A stretch of 64,000 nt of DNA from JAWKHR01 sp041394725. Its GTDB lineage: Bacteria; Acidobacteriota; Vicinamibacteria; Vicinamibacterales; SCN-69-37. The stretch is taken from positions 1-64,000 of the forward strand of contig JAWKHR010000007.1 in NCBI GenBank assembly GCA_041394725.1, written 5' to 3'. The translations under genes and the position numbers were made by a program. Numbering within the stretch: position 1 is the stretch's first letter; each line of letters begins with the position of its first letter. The notes under the pieces were generated by a model. That model ran no database searches. It saw only the letters and a list, made by a program, of their open reading frames with translations, and was not told the origin of the DNA. Positions 8,351-15,431 of this stretch are shown one piece after another.

Positions 8351-9610
8351 TCAGTGGACCGTGCGCGTCTTGTTCGTGAGGTAGTCGGCCAGGACGTACT
8401 GGCCGAGCGTGTAGGGCGTCGTGAAGTAGGCCTTGCCCCGGCAGATGCGCGCCACGCGCCGGACGAACGCCACCAGGTCGTGGTCGCGCGCCAGCATGAA
8501 CGTGTTGATCATGATGCCCGCGCGCCGGCAGGCGGCCACCTCGGCGAACGTCTCCCGCAGCACGTACGGGTCGAGGCCGAAGGCGTTGCGGTAGATGCGC
8601 CCGTCGGGCCGCGTGATCGCGGACGGCTTGCCGTCGGTGATCATGATGATCTGCCGCATGTCCTTGCGCTGGCGGTCCAGCACCCGCCGCGCGAGGCGGA
8701 GTCCCTCGCGTGTGTTCGTGTAGTACGGCCCCACCTTCACGCGGCCGAGCTGGCTGATCGGCACTTCCTCGGCCGAGTCGTGGAACAGCACCGCCTGCAG
8801 CGCGTCGCCCGGGTACTGGTGCCGGATCAGGCTGGCCAGCGCGAGCGCGACCCGCTTGGCCGGCGTGAACCGGTCCTCGCCGTAGAGCACCATGCTGTGG
8901 CTGCAGTCGAGCAGCAGCACGGTCGCGCACGAGCTCTGGTAGTCGCCCTGGACCACCATCAGGTCCTCGTAGCCGATCTCGGGCCGGGCGCCCGGCGCCT
9001 CGCCGCGCGCCGCGGCGGCAGCATGCCGGCGGGCGGCGCCGAGGACGGTCGCCGCCGCGTCCAGGTTCAGCGTGTCGCCGAACTCGTACGGGCGCGGCGG
9101 GCCGCCCGCCTCCACGCCGGTCGAGAGGTCGCGCGTGTCGTGCCGGCCCTGGCTGCTGCGGCCGATCGAGCCGAGCAGGTCGCGGAGTGCGCGGTAGCCG
9201 AGGAAGTCGAGCGCCTTGTCGGTCACCTCGAAGCGCGTCTGGCCGGCCTGGCCGTCCCCCGAGCCGTCGAGCCGCTGGCCCTCGGGCCGACCGGCCAGGC
9301 TGATGAAGCCCTCGTCGGTCATGCGCTCGATGATCTGCTGGATGAGCGCCTCGAGCTGGTCGCGTCCACCCTCGTCGGCCGCCTCGCCGAGCAGGCGCTC
9401 GATCATCTCGTCCGACAGCATGCCGTCGTTGAGCAGCGCGTCGAGGATCGCGTCGTGCAGCGCCTGCAGCGTGCGGTCGTCGTCGCTCTGCGGATCCCAC
9501 GGGTTGTTGAACCCGCTGGCCAGCAGCAGGTCGGACAGCCGCGAGACGAGCGACTCGAGGTCGAGCTCGTCGGCGAGCGACGCGACGTACTTGGAGTAGC
9601 GGTACTTCAT
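8351..9610 (-). CDS. VWA-domain protein (CoxE/chelatase-D-like)
   Basis: This 419-residue cytoplasmic protein has no signal or membrane segment. The first 110 residues are acidic and helical (LESLVSRLSDLLLASGF, IERLLGEAADEGGRDQLEALIQQ), and the C-terminal half is a von Willebrand A domain with a MIDAS start at DCSHS (residues 235-239), a later Thr in GPYYTNTREG and IIMITDGKPS. Such VWA proteins partner MoxR/chelatase-type AAA+ ATPases to remodel or metallate targets. The gene lies 40 nt downstream of its AAA+ partner (9651-11165), so the two form a two-gene operon. The middle MIDAS residue context (Cys between Asp and Ser) is slightly unusual but keeps the DxSxS spacing. The client is unknown. 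Confidence 0.85.
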   Translation of the reverse strand: MKYRYSKYVASLADELDLESLVSRLSDLLLASGFNNPWDPQSDDDRTLQALHDAILDALLNDGMLSDEMIERLLGEAADEGGRDQLEALIQQIIERMTDEGFISLAGRPEGQRLDGSGDGQAGQTRFEVTDKALDFLGYRALRDLLGSIGRSSQGRHDTRDLSTGVEAGGPPRPYEFGDTLNLDAAATVLGAARRHAAAAARGEAPGARPEIGYEDLMVVQGDYQSSCATVLLLDCSHSMVLYGEDRFTPAKRVALALASLIRHQYPGDALQAVLFHDSAEEVPISQLGRVKVGPYYTNTREGLRLARRVLDRQRKDMRQIIMITDGKPSAITRPDGRIYRNAFGLDPYVLRETFAEVAACRRAGIMINTFMLARDHDLVAFVRRVARICRGKAYFTTPYTLGQYVLADYLTNKTRTVH

Positions 9611-9650
9611 CCGGATGCCGGTCCCGGGCCGGCCGCGACCGCCGTGGCGA

Positions 9651-11165
9651 TCAGTTGTAGTACTTCTTCTTGCCGCCCCGTGGCTCGTCGTCGCCGAGCT
9701 GGTCGAAGACGCGCTGGGCCTCGCGCTCGCGCTCGCGGGCGCGCGCGGGCGGCTCGGCGAACAGGCGCCCGTCGTCGGTGCGGCTGATCTTGCGGAGCGC
9801 GCAGAGGCCCTCGAGCACGAAGTCGGCGACGGCGGCGCGCACCGGATCGGGCGCGGAGGCCGAGACGCCGATCACCTCGCCGAGGTCGGCCAGGCCGGGG
9901 ATCGCGTCGACCGCCTCGAGCAGGTCGGCGGCCGAGGCCGTGTCGGAGAGATCGATCGTGCCGCCGTCCTCGAACCACTGGATGACCGGCCGCGGGTCGC
10001 CCGTGGCGGCGTAGCCGTCGAAGACCGTCGCGACGGCCTGGCGCACCAGCTCGGTCGCCACGTGCTCGGCGCCGCGCAGCTCGCCCTCGTACTCCAGCTC
10101 GATCTTGCCCGTGAGCGACGGCAGCGCCGCGTAGACGTCGCTCACGCGCGGCACCGCCAGGGCCTCGCCCTGCACCAGCGCCCGCCGCTCGGCGTTCGAC
10201 ACGACGTTCTCGAGCGCCGTGATCGGCAGCCGCTGGCTGACGCCCGATCGCCGATCGACCTTCTGGTCGGCGCGCGCGTGGAACGCGATCTCCTCGACGA
10301 CCTCCGCGATGAACGGCGGCACCTGGACGGGCGTCCCGCCGTGGCGGGCCTCGGTCCAGGCTTCCTGCGCGGTGATCGCCATCGCCTCGCCGCGGGTTCG
10401 CGGGTAGTGCGTGCGGATCTCCGAGCCGATCCGGTCCTTGAGCGGGGTGATGATCTTGCCGCGCGCCGTGTAGTCCTCCGGGTTGGCGCTGAACGCCAGC
10501 ACCACGTCCAGGCGGAGGCGGACCGGGTAGCCTTTGATCTGGACGTCGCCCTCCTGGAGGATGTTGAACAGACCGACCTGCACCTTGCTCGCCAGGTCCG
10601 GCAGCTCGTTGATCGCGAACAGGCCGCGGTGTGCCCGCGGCAGCAGGCCGTAGTGCATGGTCAGCTCGTCGCCGAGCTGCAGTCCGCCCCGCACGGCCTT
10701 GATCGGATCGACGTCGCCGATCATGTCGGCAATCGTCACGTCCGGCGTCGCCAGTTTCTCGACGTAGCGCCGATCGCGGGGCAGCCAGCCGATCGGCGTC
10801 TCGTCGCCGGCGCTCGCCACCGTCGCGCGGCACGCCGCGCACAGCGGCGCGAGCGGGTCGTCGTTGATCTCGCAGCCCGGCATCACCGGGATCTGATCGT
10901 CGAGCAGCGACGTCAGCGCGCGCAGCAGGCGCGTCTTCGCCTGGCCGCGCAGGCCGAGCAGGATGAAGTTGTGGCGCGAGAGGATCGCGTTGACCACCTG
11001 CGGCACGACCGTCTCGTCGTAGCCGACGATGCCCGGGAAGAGCGCGCGGCCGCTCCGGAGGTGCGCGATCAGGTTCTCCCGCAGCTCGTCGCGCGTGGAG
11101 CGATGCGGCACCCGGCCGGCCTCGACGGCCGCGCGAAGGGCGCCAAGCGTGGTGGGCAGGGCCAT
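9651..11165 (-). CDS. AAA+ ATPase of the MoxR/Mg-chelatase type with Cys-containing insert
   Basis: This 504-residue ATPase has Walker A GLRGQAKT (residues 71-78). The Walker B region is GLFAINELPD (181-190), where the usual Asp before Glu is Asn186. Between them is a segment with Cys98, Cys109 and Cys112 (a C-x10-C-x2-C arrangement) that could bind metal. Sensor and arginine-finger-like elements follow (AFSANPEDYTARGKI, LKDRIGSEIRTHYP), then helical segments and a Lys/Tyr-rich tail. The layout is that of chelatase I / MoxR proteins annotated as 'sigma-54-interacting' or 'magnesium chelatase'. Nothing else for chlorophyll or cobalamin chelation is nearby, so a protein-remodelling role with the downstream VWA partner is more likely. 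Confidence 0.85.
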   Translation of the reverse strand: MALPTTLGALRAAVEAGRVPHRSTRDELRENLIAHLRSGRALFPGIVGYDETVVPQVVNAILSRHNFILLGLRGQAKTRLLRALTSLLDDQIPVMPGCEINDDPLAPLCAACRATVASAGDETPIGWLPRDRRYVEKLATPDVTIADMIGDVDPIKAVRGGLQLGDELTMHYGLLPRAHRGLFAINELPDLASKVQVGLFNILQEGDVQIKGYPVRLRLDVVLAFSANPEDYTARGKIITPLKDRIGSEIRTHYPRTRGEAMAITAQEAWTEARHGGTPVQVPPFIAEVVEEIAFHARADQKVDRRSGVSQRLPITALENVVSNAERRALVQGEALAVPRVSDVYAALPSLTGKIELEYEGELRGAEHVATELVRQAVATVFDGYAATGDPRPVIQWFEDGGTIDLSDTASAADLLEAVDAIPGLADLGEVIGVSASAPDPVRAAVADFVLEGLCALRKISRTDDGRLFAEPPARAREREREAQRVFDQLGDDEPRGGKKKYYN

Positions 11166-11267
11166 GAACCCATACTACCAAGCATTGCCGCGGTGGGACG
11201 GCTTCGCCGATGATGGACTCGTGACCGGGTTCGCCGAGAGCCGGCCCGCATCGGGGCGTGGCGCATC

Positions 11268-12062
11268 GTGGCGGTGATCGATCCGCTGCTGTCGCTCGAG
11301 GCCGTCCGTGTCATCGCGCACCGCGGCGGCTCCGCGCTCCGCCCGGAGAACACGCTCGCGGCGTTCGACCATGCCCGGACGCTCGGGGTCGATGCCTTCG
11401 AGTGCGACGTCCACCTCTCGCGCGACCGCGAACCGGTCGTGATCCACGACCCGACGCTCGATCGGACCACCGACCGCACCGGACCCGTCGCCGCGCTGAC
11501 CGCCGCGGAGCTGGCCGAGGTCGATGCGGGCCACCGGTTCGACGCGGCCGGCGGCCATCCGTTCCGCGGGCACGGCCATGGCGTGCCGCGGCTCGCCGAC
11601 CTGCTCGCCCGCCACCCGGACGTGCCGCTCGTCGTCGAGGTCAAGGGCGACCAGCCGGAAACGGCGGCGCGCGTGCTGGAGGTGATTCGCGGGGCCGGCG
11701 CGCTCGATCGCGTCATCGTCGGCGGGTTCAGCCTGGACGTCCTGCGGGTGATCCGGACGGCGGCGCCCGAGGTGCCGACGAGCGCCGCGCGGCCCGAGGT
11801 GCAGGCCGCGCTCCGCCGCGCCTGGCTCGGATGGCCGCCCCGGCGCACCGGCTTCCGCCTGATCCAGGCACCGTTCCGGCTGCGCGGGCGCCGGATCTTC
11901 GGCCGCGCGTTCGTGCGCGCCGCCCGCCGCGGCGCCGTGCCCGTGCACGCCTGGATCGTGGATGACCCCGCCGAGATGCGCCAGCTCGTCGCGTGGGGCG
12001 TCACCGGCCTGATCAGCGACCGGCCGGACGTGGCGGTCGAGGTGCGCGACGCGTTGCGCTAG
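11268..12062 (+). CDS. Glycerophosphodiester phosphodiesterase
   Basis: This 264-residue TIM-barrel enzyme hydrolyses glycerophosphodiesters to glycerol-3-phosphate and an alcohol. The family hallmarks are visible: IAHRGGSALRPENTLAAF (His18, Arg19, Glu27), FECDVHLSRD (Glu45, Asp47), VVIHDPTLDRTT (His60), VEVKGD and the end VHAWIVDDPAEM with GLISDRP. There is no signal peptide, so it probably works in the cytoplasm on imported or internal lipid head-group products. The start is a GTG at 11268, chosen because the homology begins about 15 residues in; no strong ribosome site is visible. The divergent AAA+ gene starts 102 nt away. Typical bacterial UgpQ-like length. Confidence 0.92.
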   Translation: MAVIDPLLSLEAVRVIAHRGGSALRPENTLAAFDHARTLGVDAFECDVHLSRDREPVVIHDPTLDRTTDRTGPVAALTAAELAEVDAGHRFDAAGGHPFRGHGHGVPRLADLLARHPDVPLVVEVKGDQPETAARVLEVIRGAGALDRVIVGGFSLDVLRVIRTAAPEVPTSAARPEVQAALRRAWLGWPPRRTGFRLIQAPFRLRGRRIFGRAFVRAARRGAVPVHAWIVDDPAEMRQLVAWGVTGLISDRPDVAVEVRDALR

Positions 12063-12089
12063 ACTGGGCGCTTCAGCCGGGAGGAGACG

Positions 12090-13478
12090 ATGCAGGGAGC
12101 GTGGAGCGGCCGGATTCTGGGCCTGGCGGCGGTGGTCTCGCTGGCCGTGGCATGGGGCGGGGCAGGACGGGACGGTGTGCGGGCCTCCGGGTTGCCTCAG
12201 GCGCCGCAGGACCCGCGGCTCGGCATGTCGATTCCCGATGATCCCGATGCGGGCGTCAGCGAGCTCGTCAGCCGGATCACCCTCGAAAACTACAAGAACA
12301 CGCTCCACGGGCTGACGCGGTTCGGCGACCGGCGTGAGGGGACCCAGCGCAACCGGGACGCGGTCGAGTGGATCGCGGCCCAGCTCGAGAGCTTCGGCTG
12401 CGCGCCCGAGCGCATGACCTACACGCCGCCGCCACGCAATACCGGCGGCGGCCGGCAGGCCGCGGCGGCGCGCGGCCAGGGCCGTGGCCAGCAGGCCGGG
12501 CGTGGCCAGGGCCGTGGCCAGGGCGGGCAGGGCCGGGGCGGGCAGGGCCGCGGGGCGCAGGCGCCGCCCGACCTGACGACGCCCACCGGCGGGCTCGTCG
12601 GGCGGAACGGATCGGGTCCCGGTGGCTCGTCAATCTTCGGCTACCGCGCGCGGACCGGCGTGAACAACGACCCCGAGAACCAGGAAGACGAGGCCCTGCG
12701 TGAGCTGAACATGGGCCCGGTGCTGGACCCGCCGTTCCCGCAGGTCTACTGCACGAAGGTCGGCTCGACGCGTCCCGACGAGATGTTCATCGTCGGCGCC
12801 CACATGGACGGCATCGGCTACGGCCAGGCCGCCAACGACGACGGGTCGGGCACGGCGCTGGTCATGGAGCTCGCGCGCGTGTTCAACGCGCCGGGCGTGA
12901 CCACCGATCGATCCATCCGTTTCGCGCTCTGGAACGGCGAGGAAGGCGGCCTGCGCGGCGCCACGGCCTACGTCGAGCAGCGGCGCGACCTGCAGGGCCG
13001 CGAGGACCCGCCCGGGTCGGGCCGCTATCCCGAGCCGAAGTGGATCGCGATGATCCAGCACGACATGATGATGTGGGACCACGGGATGCCGCGGCCCGAC
13101 GGCACGGTCAGCCGCGACCAGCGCCCCGAGGCCGACGTGAACATCGAGTTCCAGTCGTCGGCGGACCTGGCCGACCAGGCCATGCGGCTCGCGTTCTTCT
13201 TCAAGGCGGCCAACGACCGCTACGCGACGGACTACCCGGCCGCGGTCGGCCCGCACATGACGAACACCGACTCCACGCCGTTCATGAACATCGTCCCGGC
13301 GATCAGCCTGCGCGAGAACGAGCGCGGCGCCCAGGTCGGCGCCGGGTGGGACCCGAACTGGCACCAGGTCACCGACGTGATGTCCACCTACACGGACAAG
13401 GACTTCCGCCTCGGCCTCAACGCCGCCCAGACGACGCTCGCGGCGATCGCGCACCTGTCGGGCGCGAAGGTGCAGTAG
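12090..13478 (+). CDS. Secreted M28-family zinc aminopeptidase with a Gly/Arg/Gln-rich insert
   Basis: This 462-residue exported peptidase has a signal-like N-terminus (ILGLAAVVSLAVAWGG). The M28 metal ligands are recognisable: His238 in GAHMDGIGYG, Asp250/251 in ANDDGSGT, the Glu pair 284-285 in NGEEGGLRG, Asp325 in IQHDMMMWD and His425 in PNWHQVTD. M28 enzymes use two zinc ions to remove N-terminal residues or dipeptides. Residues about 118-160 form a low-complexity insert of repeated GRGQ units, placed before the catalytic core where an apical domain would sit, encoded by near-exact 9-12 bp DNA repeats. GGAGGAG just before the ATG at 12090 supports the start. Confidence 0.9.
   Translation: MQGAWSGRILGLAAVVSLAVAWGGAGRDGVRASGLPQAPQDPRLGMSIPDDPDAGVSELVSRITLENYKNTLHGLTRFGDRREGTQRNRDAVEWIAAQLESFGCAPERMTYTPPPRNTGGGRQAAAARGQGRGQQAGRGQGRGQGGQGRGGQGRGAQAPPDLTTPTGGLVGRNGSGPGGSSIFGYRARTGVNNDPENQEDEALRELNMGPVLDPPFPQVYCTKVGSTRPDEMFIVGAHMDGIGYGQAANDDGSGTALVMELARVFNAPGVTTDRSIRFALWNGEEGGLRGATAYVEQRRDLQGREDPPGSGRYPEPKWIAMIQHDMMMWDHGMPRPDGTVSRDQRPEADVNIEFQSSADLADQAMRLAFFFKAANDRYATDYPAAVGPHMTNTDSTPFMNIVPAISLRENERGAQVGAGWDPNWHQVTDVMSTYTDKDFRLGLNAAQTTLAAIAHLSGAKVQ
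12470..12560 (+). repeat. Short tandem DNA repeats encoding the GRGQ-rich insert
   Basis: Units based on GGCCAGGGCCGT and GGGCAGGGCCG are repeated, in frame, within the M28 peptidase gene. The units are multiples of 3, so gain or loss would change only insert length. Such a tract is prone to slippage and is a candidate for length variation between strains. Confidence 0.7.
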
Positions 13479-13493
13479 CCAGACGGAAGATCA

Positions 13494-13585
13494 GGCCCTG
13501 GGCATCGGGCACTGGGCACTGGAGGCGGGGCACTGCGGCTGGCTCACGAGCCTTCGCCAGTGCCCAGTGCCGAATGCCCAGGGCC
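13494..13585. repeat. Long imperfect inverted repeat between convergent genes
   Basis: The arm at 13494-13522 (GGCCCTGGGCATCGGGCACT and following) returns in reverse complement at 13557-13585 with only about three differences over 29 bases, separated by 34 nt. It fills the 138-nt gap between the converging M28 and M49-like genes and is a good candidate for a shared transcription end. The arms themselves contain the internal repeat GGGCACTGGGCACTGG. Confidence 0.75.
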
Positions 13586-13616
13586 CGGTGCCCGGTCGCG
13601 TCTCGCGTCGTTCGTC

Positions 13617-15329
13617 CTACCTGGCTGAGCTGAACTGCGGCTCGATGTCCACCGGGACGTCGGTCAGCCGATCGAGCACGCGCTGGACCTCGGGGCGGAC
13701 GACGCCCATGGTGGACAGCAGCGTCCGGGCCGCCTCGTAGTCGCCCTTCGCCTGGATCGTCATGATGTCGCGCGTGAGATCCGCCACGGCGCCCTGGACC
13801 TTGTCCGGGACGATGGCGAACGTGCCGTCCTCGCGGGCCACGATGGCGCCCTTGTCCAGCATGTAGTTCAGCTGCACGGCGATGCCCTTGCCGTGCGCCT
13901 CGTTCACGCCGAACCGGATCGACCGGAACATCGACGCGAGGAACGTCGTGTACATCGTCCGCGCGATGTCGGCCGAGACGGCGCCGCGGTCGGCGAGCTG
14001 CTGCAGCGCCCAGAGGCCCGAGATGTCGGCCTTGGCTTCCTCGAGCGCCGAGTTGGTCTCCTTGAGCGCCTGGCGGACCGACTCGTTCGTGCCGTGCACC
14101 TGTTGCGGGCCCAGGCCGTGCATCAGCTCGTGCATCAGGATGTGGGTGAAGAACGCGTCGAACGACACGTTGGCCTGGTCGGCCGGCGAGAGGGCGACCT
14201 TGGCGATCGGCTCGAGCACCTTCTCGAACTTGGCTTCCTGCACGTTCTTGAGCATCACGCGCTTCGAGCCGCGCTCGCTGATGACGCGGTCGTCGTTCGG
14301 CAGGTTGAACGCGGCGGTCTGGACGCCGCGGTTGCCGTCGCCCGCGGTGAACACGACGTTCACCACGCGGATGGGCGCGAGCGCGCCGAGCTTCGGGTTG
14401 CGGTAGCGCGCGTCGATCGGGAGTGCGTCCTCGAGGGCCTGGAGCTCCTGGCTGAACGAGGTCAGCTTCGCCGTCTCGGCGTCGTCGCGGAGGGTGACGA
14501 AGGCCTCGAAGGCGGCCTTGTAGCCGAACCACTCGTCCTCGTAGGTCTCGTACGGGCCGATCGTCGGCTCGATCGACGCGTCGAGCTCCATCCAGGCGAT
14601 GTCGCTGTCGTAGTAGTCGTTCGAGAGGAACGCCCCGGCGCGCAGGTCGAGGTAGCGCTTGAGCGTGGGCTGGCTGGTCAGGGCCGACGCCTGCCGGAGG
14701 TGTTCGGCGGCCGCGACGAGCGTGTTGCGGTACTGCACGTGGTACGGCACGGCCATCAGGCGCCCGTCGGCGCCGCGGCGAATCACGGAGAAGAACCCGG
14801 TCGCGAGCGCGCGCGTGGCGCCGCCGAGCGAGCGGAACCACTTGTCCACTTCGTCGCGCGTCGAGTCGGCGGGGTAGAAGTTGGCCTGCGCCGGCTTGGC
14901 CGGCACGGACACGCCTTCGGGGACGAACGGCTCGTTGTGGTCGATGCGCGACCAGGGGCCCTTGTTGATCAGGAAGTAGTGGAGCGCGGCCTGGCCCACC
15001 GGCGTGCGGTCGCCGGCCAGCCGGGTCAGCAGGCTCGTGTTGCCGGCCCAGACCTGTTCGAGGAACAGGCCGTCCATCAGGCGGGCGGCCTCGATGATGT
15101 GGCGCAGGGCTTCCTGCTCGTTGGGGGGCAGCGCGCCGACGTCGGCGCGGATCTCCACGGGCGCGAAGCGCGCGATCTTCGACTGCAGGGCCTGCAGTGC
15201 GGGGGGCGTCGGTTCGGCGGGTGGAGGCGGCGGCGGCGGCGCACAGCGAGTGGTCATCACGACCGCCAGGGCCAGGCCGAGGCCGGCGAGCCCGCGGGTC
15301 CGGAAGCGCGACTGGGGCAGCTCATGCAT
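13617..15329 (-). CDS. Lipoprotein metallopeptidase, M49 (dipeptidyl-peptidase III)-like
   Basis: This 570-residue protein begins with a lipoprotein signal (LAGLGLALAVVMTTRCAP) whose likely lipidated residue is Cys29, followed by a poly-Pro linker. The zinc motif is HELMH (residues 400-404), with Glu430/Glu431 in LEEAKADISGLWAL about 27 residues later as third ligand. The overall arrangement resembles family M49, which normally has HExxGH; here the spacing is the shorter HExxH, as in several bacterial 'Zn-dependent hydrolase' relatives. It probably cleaves short peptides on the outer face of a membrane. It lies convergent to the M28 peptidase and divergent from aceE, so it is transcribed alone. 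Confidence 0.65.
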   Translation of the reverse strand: MHELPQSRFRTRGLAGLGLALAVVMTTRCAPPPPPPPAEPTPPALQALQSKIARFAPVEIRADVGALPPNEQEALRHIIEAARLMDGLFLEQVWAGNTSLLTRLAGDRTPVGQAALHYFLINKGPWSRIDHNEPFVPEGVSVPAKPAQANFYPADSTRDEVDKWFRSLGGATRALATGFFSVIRRGADGRLMAVPYHVQYRNTLVAAAEHLRQASALTSQPTLKRYLDLRAGAFLSNDYYDSDIAWMELDASIEPTIGPYETYEDEWFGYKAAFEAFVTLRDDAETAKLTSFSQELQALEDALPIDARYRNPKLGALAPIRVVNVVFTAGDGNRGVQTAAFNLPNDDRVISERGSKRVMLKNVQEAKFEKVLEPIAKVALSPADQANVSFDAFFTHILMHELMHGLGPQQVHGTNESVRQALKETNSALEEAKADISGLWALQQLADRGAVSADIARTMYTTFLASMFRSIRFGVNEAHGKGIAVQLNYMLDKGAIVAREDGTFAIVPDKVQGAVADLTRDIMTIQAKGDYEAARTLLSTMGVVRPEVQRVLDRLTDVPVDIEPQFSSAR

Positions 15330-15386
15330 GTGCCTTATTCTGCACGTATTTACGTCCTGCTGGTATGCCGATTACGAAACCGGCGG

Positions 15387-15392
15387 TACAAT
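15387..15392 (+). promoter_or_regulatory. Probable -10 box (TACAAT) of the pyruvate dehydrogenase operon
   Basis: TACAAT in the 102-nt divergent gap between the M49-like gene and aceE is the best -10 match, 39 nt before the ATG at 15432. The -35 region at 15364-15369 (TATGCC) is weak, so an activator may be needed. The gap is notably AT-richer than its surroundings, as expected for a divergent promoter region. Confidence 0.45.
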
Positions 15393-15431
15393 GCATAAGT
15401 TTAGACGGAAGCGGATTCGACGAGAGTACCC

